Part shown: positions 43,694-56,330 of the stretch, in pieces
Layout: each line of letters starts with the position of its first letter
Position numbering within the stretch: the first letter of the stretch is position 1
Assembly (NCBI GenBank): GCA_022747635.1
Contig: JAKTNV010000005.1
Span: 47,303,013-47,367,012 of the forward strand
Direction of reading: 5' to 3'
DNA length: 64,000 nucleotides
Source: Hetaerina americana
Taxonomy: Eukaryota; Arthropoda; Insecta; Odonata; Calopterygidae
Notes under the pieces: generated by a model
Told to the model about the DNA's origin: nothing
What the model saw: the letters and a program-made list of their open reading frames with translations, nothing else
Databases searched by the model: none
Program-made: the position numbers and the translations under genes

Positions 43694-43883
43694 TTAGCCA
43701 AGGGGTTGCAAGCATTGCTGAGTGAATTGGAAATTCAGTCCGATAGATATGGGATCAAAATTAATATTAATAAAACAAATGTAATGCAATTTTACACAAA
43801 GAAATAGACTTAGTTCGGCATTAAAATAGGTCGGGTTAGCAGGTAGAACAGTTCACGTATCTCGGAAGTGTTTTGGAAGCCTT

Positions 43884-44324
43884 TTGTTAAAGAGAAGAAT
43901 TGCGCTAGGCAAAGATGCTTTTACAAGGGGGAAGGAGTTGATGACAGGGACGTTGAGTAAGGATGTTAAGAAAAGATTCGTAAAAACTTTGATATGGAGC
44001 GTAGCTATATACGGCGCGGAAACGTGGTCATTGAAGCAGGAGGATAGACGTAGATTTGAGGCTTTTGAAATGTGGGTCTGGAGAAGAATGGAGAAGGTGA
44101 AATGGGCCGAGAAGAAAACAAATGAGGAAGTACTTGGTATGGTGAGCGAGGAGAGGGGTTTGTTGGGAGAAATCCTATGGAGGCAGGAAAAGTGGATGAG
44201 GTGGGTGTTGATCGGCAGTGGGATGTTGAAGACTGTAATAGAGGGGAGAATGTTTGGGAAACGAGGAAAAGGCAGAAACAGGATAGAGATGCTGAACGGG
44301 ATGAAGGGAGGAAGGAAGTACTAA
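43884..44324 (+). pseudogene. LINE ORF2 C-terminal region
   Basis: 146 codons still open, with IALGKDAFTRGKELM, KRFVKTLIWSVAIYGAETWSLKQED, RRRFEAFEMWVWRRMEKVKW and GKRGKGRNRIEML, the conserved region that follows the RT domain in this LINE group. It is separated from the RT palm by stops and frameshifts, so it is part of a broken gene. Confidence 0.88.
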
Positions 44325-44445
44325 GAGATGAAGAGGGACTTAATGTAGAGTTGGTTGCTGGATTTTGTATTTTGTTAGGAATCACAAAATTATTATTTAG
44401 TAATTGTATCCATCCAAAACCTACCTTAAACCTTACCCCTACCTA

Positions 44446-46169
44446 TATAAAAAATAATGTCGCCGATCATTTACTTTCTTGCGACTTTTAACGGCAATTA
44501 TTTTTTTAGTCCTTGTTGCCTTGTAATGTCTTCCCTTCTAACTTATATATGTTACATTGTTAATGATAGTTATTAATTCATCTTATCTTTCGGTGTTTTT
44601 TTGGTTATAGCTTCTCTTTACTGAAGACATCTTTTTTATTCTTGTGCAATCCGAAACTCAAAATCATCGATCCTGACCCTATTCGTTTGGGATGCTTTAG
44701 CAACTACTATCCTTAAAGGCATACTTGTTTATTTATTTCTAATGCATATTTTCCTTTATTTTTGTCACCATTTCAACAATCTGATATGTCATTTAACTGT
44801 GATTATGACTTGATTGCGACTTTTAAGGACATCAGGTTTAAAGAATCTACGAGTATGAATCTCGTATGAATTCAGTTTGTTGGCATTGTTTAGCCTAACC
44901 AGCGGAGTTAATGAAACCAAATTTACTCCTTTCTGGTGCTTTCCAAACGAACGTTCCTTTTTGTGAGCCTTCAAAGGTGTGTGTTTCTCAATCATTTCGC
45001 ATTGTACACAGAACTTCAGAGTTTTGTCACTCCTCTGCTATCTCATGCCCGGGTCAAATTTGCATGCTGTGTGAGCTTATCCTTAAAACTAACAGACAAG
45101 TTTAAGTAACCCATGTTGATTGCATTTTCATTTTTGGTCAATAACTCCAGCAATTCATCAGTCACTTTATTGATTGCCTCCATTTTCAATTATCTCTTTG
45201 CAGATGCTAAAACTTAGGTACTCCAAAGGCTCATCAATTTAAACAAAGCTAATTTCAGCCAGTTTCTTAATCAGTTTTGAATCGGATCTTAACTTGTGGC
45301 ATGATTTTGTGGTAATCGATCTGTTTTGGTTTTATACAAATGTCCCATTTCTCTCAGAGTGATCCCTCTGTTCTCGCACGGGTGTGTAAATGCATTTAGT
45401 AATTTTTACCCGATCAGGTATTTCTATATTTAACTGTCATTTCCATTACATTATTTTTTCAATAATAGATGCCTAACTATTTCCAGCTTCCACGAGGATC
45501 TTACATTACTTGAGCCAATAATAAGTGGCTATCTTCTCGATTACTAGGCATTGAGTTGTTGACAGTATGAGTTAATTTTTCCGTTAGCACGTTAGTTCTC
45601 CTTTAATTTTCCCAATTCATTATTCATTCATCTAATAGCATCTGGCTCATAGAACAGGATTTTTTAAAGAGAATTTTATAAGGCTGGTCACGCTACTTGC
45701 GGATCTTTGCTCTAGAGTACGAACGTTAAAAGAGCTTTAACGAATCCCCAAATATTCACCTAATTATGTCCGAAATCTGTATTGCTTCATATTAAGAGTC
45801 TTGCAAAAATGGTATAAACTATTTCAAACGGTCCTTCAGGATGCATGTTTTTGAATAAACATTTTGGTTTAAACTTATTTCAATAAAATAATCGTGAGGT
45901 TATTTCACAAAGTGATCACACTCAATAATGGTAGGAAACTTTGCAGATAAGTATTGAATAATTTGATATTTATCGTCCAGCTAATTCCTTTCTTCTGCAC
46001 AGATGCGGTCCACTGCGTTCCTTCATTAAATGCGCCCGCGCTTGATGTGGAACCTTTGGTCTTGGGCGGTCTCCATTGCCCTCCAACCCCAACTGCGCCC
46101 ACCCTTGTCTTCCCCGTCCCATCGGTTTTTTTTTGGCCTAAAGCGGTCGGTGGATATCAATTTTAGATC
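44446..46169. other. AT-rich non-coding DNA
   Basis: No gene or repeat recognised. Confidence 0.5.
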
Positions 46170-46920
46170 ATCGTAACTGTGTGGAGAGATGGCGGGGGAA
46201 GAGAATGGGGGTGGAGGGCAGAGAACAGTTTGCTGGGAAGGCTGGGGCGGAGGGTGGATGAGGTCTGGACGACGTTGCCGGATTGCGCCGAACGTTCGGC
46301 GAAAGGGGGGCCGAGTGAGGTGAAAGAGAGGGATCAGGTTCCCGAGCATGATCAGGAGAGAGAGAGGGACGGGGAGTGGAGGAAGAGTGGGGTAGACAAA
46401 TGTCAATTTGCGTCCGTTCCGAAGGCAATTTGACGAAATCGCGGAAAAACCGGAATAAAAGGTTGATTATGGGAGAGCGGTGGAGGGGGTTTGAGTGGAA
46501 AGGAGTAGGAGGAGAGGGAGAAGGAAAAAAGTTTGCCAACGGAATTGTGTTTGTGTGCATTTAATTTTCGAGTTGTTTTTGCTCCGGGATAAAATTTGTG
46601 GTCTGAATAACATAGTCCCCGTACCCTTCACCCTCCGACTTCCCCACCGGCCGTCTGGCTCCCGTTTTCTCATCCCGCCCCTCCCCCCCACTGTTCCGCC
46701 ACTATCGGGACTTTTCCCCTCCTCCTCTCCTTTGCTCCCGTTCTGCTTCCTTGTCCACTTCACCCGCAAGCCCCACTCCAAGAGCGAAAGCGGACTCGTG
46801 CTCTCCATCCTCATCCCTACCGCTGTCCTCTCGGTCCTTCCCTCCTTAGCCCTCCGCATAAAAATAATAGGAAAGAACCCCAAACCAATAGAAATTAAGT
46901 TACCCACCGAGTGAGAGAGC
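46170..46920. other. Island switching from purine-rich to pyrimidine-rich
   Basis: The plus strand is G/A-rich from 46185 to about 46530. After a neutral stretch it becomes C/T-rich from about 46615 to 46860. Overlapping frames of up to 151 codons exist on both strands without domain. Confidence 0.5.
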
Positions 46921-48868
46921 AAAAGCGGTTGTCGATTTTAGATTCGTTGCTGTGTCATTTAGCAAATAATGAGTAACGAGTCATCAGGTCATTTCGGAAG
47001 GAACTCGAATACTTTCTCACGGCGAGTTTTCTTTTTAAATATTTTCCTCTCGCTTCTCTCGCATTTATTTCTATCAATCTAGACGAAACTCCCCTTACTC
47101 CTTCCTCCTAAATTCTAATTTGTCTAATGTTCGCACTCCTCTCCCTCCCCGTAGTACTATTATTTTACAAGCAATGCACTCCCTAGGTCATCATCAAATT
47201 ATTCGGAGAGATACGCCAAAATTATCCTTTAATTACACCTCCTCGAGAATGTTTAAATTTGGCGACAAGATTTATCAGTGCGACATTTTTTTTCTCGTTC
47301 GAAACTAGTTCATTGCATGATTTCTCCCATTATCGAGCGGAAGGGGGGCGGTGGACCAAACGTTAAAAATATCCTCACCTCATTGTGATCGCATTTGTGG
47401 GTCGAGAACGACCCCTCGTTTCGGGTTATGAATTCGAAAGTTCTGTTTCCGTGCCTAATCTGTGGAGGTAATGGGGCTACGGTTACCATTTGTGACCGTT
47501 CCTTCACTTTATCCGATTCAGCGATTAGACTGGAATTACATGTTACGAAACATTCACGAGTGATTGATAAGAAGCCGAGCAGCGGAGGTCCCGAATGCGC
47601 GTTTTTCTTCTCGTGTCGCATTTTACTCTGGTTGAGGGAGAGGGGTGACTAGGAGAGAGTCGGAAGAAACGAGTAGAAATGAAAGGAGAGCAAGTCGCGG
47701 TTAATTGGAAAACAGGATAGTACCGTTTCCATAGCGACCTCCGCGTCTGCTATGAAATTCATTTCTGAGTCTCTGTCACTACAGGGATTTGCCAGAGAAG
47801 CGTACAATTTATGCGCTCATCCGAACGCGATTTGGTTCCATCCTCCGTCCAAATTTGGAACAAAACCACCACTCGCAAATGGAGTACGAAAATGATTAAA
47901 ATATTCCTCAAAAATAGCATATACTCGGTGCTTCACTTTTGGCTTTTTCCCGTGGGAAAATAGAATTCACGTCGTTCATGGCCAATTGCCAGAGTATGGT
48001 GAATTGAAACTAACCTGCAGGGAACAAAATATGCACTCGGATCACCTTCCAGAGGAGGAAAATCATTACAACTTTAGCTCTAAACCGCCATATTAAATAT
48101 ACATTTCAATGCTCCCGATATATTTATAAACCTATTAATAATTTATTAGTTTTGAAAAATTAAAGTTTTGAAAAAAACCAACCAATGTATTACAAAATTT
48201 TAACAATTAAGTTCAGGTCAATTGAACTTTTAACAATTTCTTCATGTCAATCGCTATCTCAACATTTTTCCAATTTTTTCTAACCTTTATTTTTACCATT
48301 TCTATTACTTCACAAATTCATGCTTAATAATCACATTACCGATATTCTCTAATTTGTATGCATATCATTCATCTGGATCGAAATTCATGTTCCCATTTCT
48401 CATTCTTTTCGTTGTTAAATTTAACGCTCGTGAATATTTTCTCTCCCCTGTTAGTAACTCTTAATTCCATTCGACTGCATTAAATTGCGTTTTAACTGGC
48501 AATTTTAACACCTTATCATTCTCTTTTCCTTTTTTTTCTGCCAATCATTTGGAAGCTGATATTCCTAAGTGCAAATTAAAGTTCACAGAAATTATTTGGA
48601 GACAAGCCTTTTACCCAAATATAGTCATATGCTCTCATCTACATGAATATTCCGCCTATTTAACCTCGTTAGCTAGAAGTCATTATACAAATTCTGAATC
48701 GGAATTTAAAATTCCGTAGCATTTGTGTATTTATCGTATTTCTTCGTAAAACTTAATATATATATCTAAATTACGTAGTGAATTGAAAATTCTTCGGGAA
48801 GATGCTATTCTCGGATATGTTATACTTGACTTATCTACTAAAAGCTGTAATTATCCTGATAATGACCT
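46921..48868. other. Non-coding DNA
   Basis: No gene recognised. The stretch 47310-47720 is less AT-rich and carries overlapping frames (47310-47621 minus, 47395-47652 plus) without domains; the rest is AT-rich. Confidence 0.45.
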
Positions 48869-49021
48869 ACGAGGGTCATCCGGAAAGTAGTACCCGTTCG
48901 TGCCGCATGAAGTGCTGACGACGCGAGTAGCCGCTGGACGAAGTCAGATAGCTTCAGTGGCTTGTCTGCCTTCTCTGAGCCAAGTTGCGTGACGCTAGCA
49001 TTGCCTGTGTTGTTTCTGTGA

Positions 49022-49429
49022 TTGTTTACAATGTTTAAAAAAATTGAGAACGCCGCCAGTTGTGAAGTGAGGGCAGTGATTAAATTCCTCAATGCAAGAA
49101 ACGTTCGCCCATGTGATATTCATCGCCAATTAAAGGAGGTGTATGGAGACAATGTAATGGACGAGTCGTCTGTTCGGCGGTGGTGTCGCAACTTCAACAT
49201 GGGGAGGGGGAACACACACGACGATGAGCGTTCGGGGAGACCGTCTGTCATTACAGACCAACTGGTGAGCTCAGTTGACGAATTCGTGAGGAACGATCGG
49301 CGCGTCACAATTGATGACATCTGTGAGCATTTTCCCAATGTTTCTCGAACAATTGTTCATGAAATTGTTAAACACCATCTGCATTATGCAAAAATTTGTG
49401 CAAGATGGGTCCCTCGCGTATCTCAATGA
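49022..49429 (+). CDS. Truncated mariner transposase (HTH DNA-binding domain only), copy 2
   Basis: 135 codons, identical to the copy at 33438-33845 except that the linker reads RSGRPS, the usual mariner sequence. The first HTH covers about residues 5-60 and the second about 78-120. The frame ends just after KICARWVPR, where the deletion begins, so the whole DD34D catalytic core is missing. The C-terminal remainder (LNELAAKDYAAG to GDYVEK) follows in another frame up to 49523. This copy is the better candidate for a DNA-binding product that can still recognise the inverted repeats; any regulatory effect is inference. Confidence 0.85.
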   Translation: MFTMFKKIENAASCEVRAVIKFLNARNVRPCDIHRQLKEVYGDNVMDESSVRRWCRNFNMGRGNTHDDERSGRPSVITDQLVSSVDEFVRNDRRVTIDDICEHFPNVSRTIVHEIVKHHLHYAKICARWVPRVSQ

Positions 49430-49523
49430 GCTGGCGGCGAAGGACTATGCAGCAGGAATACAGAAACTTGTCACACGTTATGACAAATGCCTTAATTTGC
49501 TTGGAGATTATGTTGAGAAGTAG
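49397..49523 (+). pseudogene. Mariner transposase C-terminal fragment, copy 2
   Basis: Equivalent to 33813-33939: the terminal codons of the transposase (YLNELAAK to GDYVEK) in the +1 frame, cut off from the start codon by the internal deletion. Confidence 0.8.
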
Positions 49524-49624
49524 TTTAAAGTATCCTCTTTCAAATAAAATTTTTTATGTTTGTTAATATTTACTTTTGTGTCTTTATTTCACGAACGGGT
49601 ACTACTTTCCGGATGACCCTCGTA

Positions 49625-52600
49625 CTTTCCCTTATTATTTTTATAATCACTGTAGTTCTTTGCTTACATGTATGAGCTATTGTACCATTTCGTAATCGAC
49701 GGTGCGTATAGAAAAAATTCACTTCACAATATAATAATTAGGCATTAATAGATCTCATTACATGTCATAGTAAGATTTTGGCTCTTAAAACCATGTTCTG
49801 GAATAGGAAAGTAAATTTCACTCCCCAAGCTACCAGTTCATTTTCATCAGGAAGAAAATATTAAAGAAATTCAGTCGTAATGCATGAGCATAACCAGGAT
49901 CCCCAGCAATATTTTAATATTCAATTGGAGACCGAATTTAAAAACACCAAAATTCTTCACCTGGACCATTAAGTTCCTATTCCACTTCTTTTGTGGTGAG
50001 CTCTATGATTTTATAGGAAAGGGAATATTTTCCCTTTAAAAAAGCTTTTTTTTAAGTATTCCTTCATCACAAAATATTTTTTTGAGCTTTGTGAAATTTA
50101 GCGTTTACACCAAAAGCAAAAATTTTCTATTCAATAAGACTTTCAGTAATTACTCTTTCACATGAAGTGGAAATAGAATCAAGTGCTTACATGTACCACT
50201 TTTGTAGTCTTGCAATCTGAGAAAATTATGTTAAATAACAACTTTTAAATACATCAATATTTACAATACGCCGATTTAAATCAAGTAGCTCGTGATAGTC
50301 TTCTTAGATTGAGTTCTTCAGAATGCAACATTTGAATGCAATGCATAATTTCTCAGTGGCGACATGACTAGATGATGATGGACTATCCACCACAAAGGAG
50401 AAACGCGATTGAGTGGTAGGCTTTGATCCTACATTACCAGAAGCCTTGACTATACAGCTCAAAGTTTGGCTGTAAATTAGTCCACTTAACGTGCGCGTAA
50501 ATTGCGAGGGCTGCCGAATGAAGCCTTTGGGCCATCAGGCGCACTGCTGTGAATGTGTGGGCTAGCGCACGTGCAAGTTGGGAATATGACCAGCTACTCT
50601 GTGACCGGATGACGCAGTAAGTTCCGAGTTTACTCATAGAAGGAAGGAGATTTTGCGAGGACGTATTACTCGGGTAAAATAAGTTAATTTGCACTAAATT
50701 AGTTGAAACAGTTCCTAGATTCAAATTATTTGCATTGCATCAGAGATAACTCCTGCGCGTATTTTTGTCAACCCAGAAATATGTATTTTAATATTTGAAG
50801 CCGCAGTATCTCTGTGCCTATAGATACAGAACAGTAACTATGAAGTGATGAAAACAATATTTCAACAAGTATTGAAAGGAGTTAAATATTCTCACAAAAG
50901 TACATGGTAAAAATGTACCCTAAACGCCGATATAAAAAAATTTAGCTCCCTCATCTACTCATTACTTCTCTGAGAGGACAACTTATTCTCGTTAGCGTTT
51001 AACTCATTTTTTCAGACAATAAGTACCACTATAATGCCTATGATATAGTTTTCTCATAATTTTTAATTCACCTAAACTCTGTTGTGTTTTATTCTGATTT
51101 TAAAATATCATGCATTTTAATTCCATCAGCATCATCGTCAAAGCTTTAACCTCAATGATAAATTGACTGCAGCTCTTTACTCTTACTTTTATAAAACTAA
51201 AATACTTAAATGCTGACTGGTCTTCCGTCGCTCTCTAATTAGTTAAAGTATTTTACCTTTCAATTTAATATGGTACCTATCTTATTTCAAGGAAAAAATC
51301 TTATATAATTTAAATAAAAAATAATGAAACGTGAAACTTTGTGTGAAACACTTATTGAAATACTTTTGGTTGTTTCGTCCCTAATAAATATTTGAACGGT
51401 GCTAAATGGGTTCAAAAACAAAAAAATAATTTTCTTACCTCGCTTTACTGTAAAGTATCACGTGTGTAACTCCTTGTTTTACTCCAACATTATATACCCT
51501 ATTAAGGCACTAAATTTACCTTTGGTTATTCATTCTCCGTAAAATATTTTCCTTTAAATTCTAATTTTCAGCAATTTCGTTTTTCGTCTAAGTCACCCAG
51601 TTACTGCACCTTTGTGATCTAAATTAAATCATTAATTAAATCATTCTTTAGAAATACCTTTTGGGATTATTACTCGTATCACGGAGAAAGTTAATATTAT
51701 CCCACTAGTTCTACAATGCTACTTTGTGTATGAGGGGGAGAATGCCATAACGCAGTTGAAAATAACCATACAACTATTCGGCTCCCTTTCATCTTTTAAA
51801 TTTCAATTGTATTTTCAAGCTATTATAATATTCATAAAAGATGGGAAAGGTTTTATCAATGGATCGACTTGGGCATTGAATGAGTCTTTCCTCATCGTAA
51901 AATCAATTCTTATTATTTTCGAGAGGATTTGCGAGACTGTTCCCCACACGCAGTTTACTCGTACATTGTTCTGAGTAGAAGCCAGAAAAAATTGACTGAA
52001 TTCAAGGGTCTTTCGCTCAGAGGAACTACAAAAGAATTGTGGAAAATCGAGAGGGTAAAATGAATCGGGCGGAAAAAGGGTATCATTTAAAAAAAAAAAT
52101 TCGAATCTCAAAACCTTACTTCCATATTAGTGCTTGCAGTTCGTTCCTTTGAACTTGAGACTTACCAAGTTTTGCCAAGTGAAACGGAGTCCTGTTTTTA
52201 GAGAGTTTGAAGAAAATATGGACGCTTGGGATCTCCTTAAGAGGAAAAATCATTTTGAATAAAAAAATGCTTTCCAGATACAAAATGAAGGGTGTTAACT
52301 AAAGACTGTTCATGCTATTTTTAGCAACACATGTTTAATTTTTTCGCATATTTTGGCCATCCTTCTCAAAAGTCACTACCTGAATTCTTCTTACCTTTTT
52401 CGAATCCAACGATATGATGGCAATCATTTCTTCGTAAATCAATCACATCGCTTCTGCAGCCTTCACTAATGCTTCTGATGATGAAAAACGCTTTCCCCGA
52501 AGATTTTTCTTAGCTTAGTGGAACATAAAAATTTTTCATTGGCTTGCTCGAGGCAATAAAAGTTATGAGAAACACTTTCTATTGATTTTTATGAGATATT

Positions 52601-54944
52601 CAACAAAATTATTTGCGATGTGAGATTATGCGCATGGTCTGCCCAAAAAATAAGTAGTATAAATCCTCTGATAAAGTTATTACAAAAAAAGCGCAAGTAG
52701 TTTGAAACTATTTTTAGTTTAGGCACCCCATTACGGTCTCTTTAACGAATTATTGTGGTGTGGCACTAAACCTTTTGCTTTTAAATTTGATCAATAATGA
52801 TTAGTATGGGCTTGGAGATTTTTCAGTACACTTTTTATAATATTTTCCATTTATTGTACTGTGATACATCTACATGTTAAATCCCCTTGTAGGTATAACC
52901 TATTGATATGCCATTCCTTAAACATAGAAGAATGATTGGAGAAAATATTGCAAGCGAAAGGCGCCATCAATGCGGCTTTGCTGGTGGCGGTGATACCAAA
53001 GATATCTACGTAGAGCTTTGTTGCTTGCTCCTAAGATCAAAATAATTTGGCAAACTTACATATTTCGCGAAAAACTTGGAATTCAACTCCTCATCATGAC
53101 GTAATATAGGTTTTACAAGGGCGCAACCTTACACGTGAGCATCCTGTTTTTCGGGTTTGAACAGTCTAGGAAAATGCCACGCAGAAACACATGCCATGCG
53201 CAACTTAGCCCTTACCAACCTATTGGTGGCACCCAATGAAATTTCTTATATATATTTCTAAACTATGTTTGATAAAATATTTTTCTAAATAGCAGAAACG
53301 ACGTTAATATTTACCTTTTGTAAGAGTAGTGCCTAGGTACCAATTAATCTCACATTAAAAAGGATTCATTCCCTGCTGAGTGTACGAATGCATTTCACGC
53401 AGTCCTCTAGTTATGCAACTGGCTCCGCAAAATTTTCATTTTGCACAATAAAGTCCTCGGCTGACAATATGTTTAGACCAAATCAAAATTTCAATTCGGT
53501 GTCATCTGGAAATATCATTTCACCTTTGCTCAAGATATCTTAGTTAAAAGGTATCAAATTAGAGCGGCTGCCGCTCACGCACTGCTTCAGTCAAATAAAT
53601 GAAACTAGTAACACATAATACGTAATGATTATATCATATAAAATAAAATTTTTGTTCGATAATTTATGTGAAATAAATATTTATGAATACTTTTTAAAGA
53701 AAAGCCCTTGCACTTCATTGTTCATGACCGTGATTTTGCAGCGTCATGCTGTTTTCGGAAGGTCAATAAAATATGACTTAATGTTAAAATTACGACGCCT
53801 GATATCATTTACTAGGAAAATGAAAGGTAACTTTATACCCGACTATTAACTTTTTTTGTATTATTTAACGATATCTTTAAAAAAAAAAGGAGCTTTAACC
53901 TCGTCTTAAAACTCCTTTCTATCACATAAAATACCAGAATTTTCAATGAAATTGGAATTCGATCAATTCCGCCTCTATTTATAGTACATATGATCTTTCG
54001 ATTACGATTTTTTTCTGTATTTCAAATCTACGTATTGAAATTAAGCTCAATTTTCCCACCGTTGCATCCAATTGGAAAAACGTTTTTCTGCGATCAATTC
54101 AAATCCATTTTTCTATTAATAGCTTGCACTTGTAGTTTAAAGTCAATGGCAAATTTGGAAATAAATCAAAGTGATAATTATGGTTTGGCAATAATTAAAC
54201 TTTTTCCATCTCCGACAGCTATTCATCTCGTACTGTACCTAATTAGAATGCGTATACAATCATATATACATTTATATCTAATAGATCAAGAAGTAATATT
54301 TTGCGTTTTTCATAAATTTTACAATGGTTAATTGAGAAAATCAAAAGGATATTAAAAAATTACATATTGTGTAAATATGTTTTAGCTGGAGTGCTTACTA
54401 TTTAAATATTTGGCTTTAACTTTTATTTTCCTAACAATATTAATATTTTTAATTTATTTCCCTTGTCCGTTCACATTAACCGAGATTGTTTACGTGTTGT
54501 TATATAAACATAACCAGAGATGCAGAATTGTCTATGAAAACAACCTATACATATTTTTCCCTTGTTTTTGGGATAATTAACCAAATATATCTACTACTCC
54601 TTAAGTCTAATTACTCAAATTTATATAGAAATTTGAGCAAAGTGACTTTGTAGAATACATTCATCTAGTCATTTTGGAAAAAATGTAAACCTACTATTCA
54701 GACATAATTATTATGATATTTACTTTTATTTATCCTAAAATTATTGCGAAAGCATGATTTAAGGATAACCGATTTTCTAGAACATTTTCAATATTCATTT
54801 ATTACTTGATTTTCCGTCCAATATATATTATTTCGTGTAAATTACCAATTTGAAGGAAAGAGAAGATTCCTATCCAATTTTCATCCGGTAAACAAAATAT
54901 CACGGCAGAATTATGTAAAATTAGTTACCTTGAATACTTTTCCT
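49625..54944. other. Non-coding DNA, mostly AT-rich
   Basis: No gene recognised. A less AT-rich patch at 50380-50720 has a 96-codon minus-strand frame without known domain. The rest (50720-54944) is AT-rich with no assignable feature. Confidence 0.5.
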
Positions 54945-55039
54945 TCCATATTAAATAAGTTTCACCTGATGCAAGTCGGAAAAACGCGTTGTACCGTAAA
55001 ATAAAGTCTGTGGAAAATTATAAACTTATTTAATATGGA
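54945..55039. repeat. Short element-like inverted repeat
   Basis: An 18-bp perfect inverted repeat (TCCATATTAAATAAGTTT and its mirror) encloses about 59 bp containing CACCTGATGCAAGTCGG and AAAAACGCGTTGTACCG. The inner motif has a CTGATG...GAAAAACG layout that vaguely recalls the palindrome at 25533. It may be the end of a non-coding transposon. Confidence 0.6.
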
Positions 55040-55239
55040 TATCAAACAATTCCATCAAACAATTTGAAGTGAAGCCTTAAAGTATGCAATATACTTTCAC
55101 TTTCGATTAAAATTTTCTAGCCCAATTCTTGCTCCCTACCGTCGAGCATCATTTCACCTAGGCTATATTTTTCCTTCAGCTTGTGTACAAGCTTTACCAA
55201 TGACCCGTCTCATTTTTCTTTCCTTTATTCTGTCATTAT
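55040..55239. other. Non-coding DNA
   Basis: Nothing recognisable. Confidence 0.5.
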
Positions 55240-55241
55240 AC

Positions 55242-55263
55242 GGAGAGAAAGAGAGAGAGAGAG
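55242..55263. repeat. (GA)n microsatellite
   Basis: Short GA repeat with one AA interruption at the left edge of a purine-biased island. Confidence 0.75.
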
Positions 55264-55832
55264 TTCACCTCCCCGTCTCTTTAACTCCACAAGCCACCGT
55301 CATCCCATTCTCGTCTCAGTAGTGTAAGGCATACCCCGACTCCAGTCCCTGGCTCTGCATGAGAAAGGAATCAGGATGCGTATCTTCTAGGCAAATGAAC
55401 GCCCGGCTCGGCCCATTTGAGGGGAGAGGTGCGAGGGAGATGGCGCAAAACGAGAAGCGGTGATGGTTTGCCGTGGAAGCTTCGGTGAAGACGAGAGAAA
55501 GCATCGAATGAGGCACCGACGGGCGTCGTTGCATGGAATCGGGCGGGAAATGATCGGCCATGCCGTAGAGAGAAGGAGAGCTCGGGAGAAATCGCGCGGC
55601 TCGGTAGATTGACTCCGCACCAGGAGATTGGATGGGGTGAAGAAAATAACGCAAGCTAAAGAGATAGGCCAGGGATGACGCTGATAGGGGGAGGCGGGGC
55701 GGGAATGGGGTATTTTCGAGGAGCTAGAGATGATGGATCGAAAGGGACGCATCACAACAGATTTCCTGGACAAAAGAAGGTCGAGAATACGATTGAATGG
55801 GAGGTCCTCCACGGAGTACGTTGGCAGGGTGA

Positions 55833-55904
55833 GGATGTTGGAAGTGAAGGGGTGGGGGTTTGCTCTGGGGATGTTGGAAGTGGAGGGGCGGGGGTTTGTT
55901 CTGG
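55833..55904. repeat. 36-bp tandem duplication
   Basis: Two adjacent 36-bp units starting GGATGTTGGAAGTG and ending TCTGG, with three or so differences. The period is a multiple of three, which keeps overlapping frames open. Confidence 0.85.
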
Positions 55905-56330
55905 GCCCGGTGCTGGGCAGACGGCAAGAGTAAGTCGACGGGAGTCCAACAAGTTTGATTTGCGATGAGGATCTCCACTCTCCACGGAAACCTACGTCCA
56001 TCCACCCGGTTGAAACGCTGGTCGGGCCATTTATTCTTCATCCTCCGGCTTTGCATGAGTTTCTTCCAGGAGTAAACGATCCACTTTCTCTCAACGTTTG
56101 GGACGTCCAACTCTCGCCTAAAACCGTAAGTTACTCTTGCTGCTTGTCTCCCACATTGGTTCTTCCGCTTCCCAGTGAATTTCCTCCACGACCCATATCT
56201 TTTTTCGTCCCTCCTCGCTTCGCATGGATGCGTCTATGGGGCTTTCCATAAGCCATGAAGAACAAATATTTGCTGTCCTCGGACCCTCTTCCCGACGCAT
56301 GTTAATCGAAGTGACTAATCCAGTCTCTAC

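Larger units (their letters stand above)
42195..44445 (+). mobile_element. 5'-truncated, decayed non-LTR retrotransposon
   Basis: Plus-strand ORF2 relic in family order. The end of the endonuclease domain (PGADADSD, 42269-42292) comes first, then a linker with VNGKRTRKLWITVEMIRKIGEE (about 42510-42570), the RT palm (43354-43693) and the C-terminal region (43884-44324). The 3' tail reads CATCCAAAACCTACCTTAA near 44410-44430. The same tail and C-terminal motifs occur at 22280-23165 and, reversed, at 17563-17948. Families of this type are often annotated as endonuclease-reverse transcriptase in insects; I do not assign a clade. Multiple frameshifts and stops show it is dead. Confidence 0.82.
48870..49622 (+). 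mobile_element. Mariner deletion derivative, copy 2 (753 bp)
   Basis: Same length and same internal deletion as 33286-34038, with terminal inverted repeats starting CGAGGGTCATCCGG and TA duplications at 48868-48869 and 49623-49624. Only two differences were noticed between copies. The flanks are unrelated, so the copies arose by transposition rather than by segmental duplication. Both lie in the same orientation 15.6 kb apart. Confidence 0.93.
55240..56330. other. GC-richer island, purine-biased left part
   Basis: 55380-55970 is G/A-rich on the plus strand. From 55980 to 56330 it is mixed to C/T-rich. The longest frame (204 codons, minus, 55387-56001) is Ser/Pro/Arg-rich without domain and includes the translated tandem repeat below. 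I do not call a gene, though a lineage-specific one cannot be excluded. Confidence 0.4.

Noticed and set aside
55387..56001. 204-codon minus-strand open frame
   Set aside because: Low-complexity Ser/Pro/Arg composition, includes a translated 36-bp tandem repeat, and overlaps open frames in every phase; no support as a gene.
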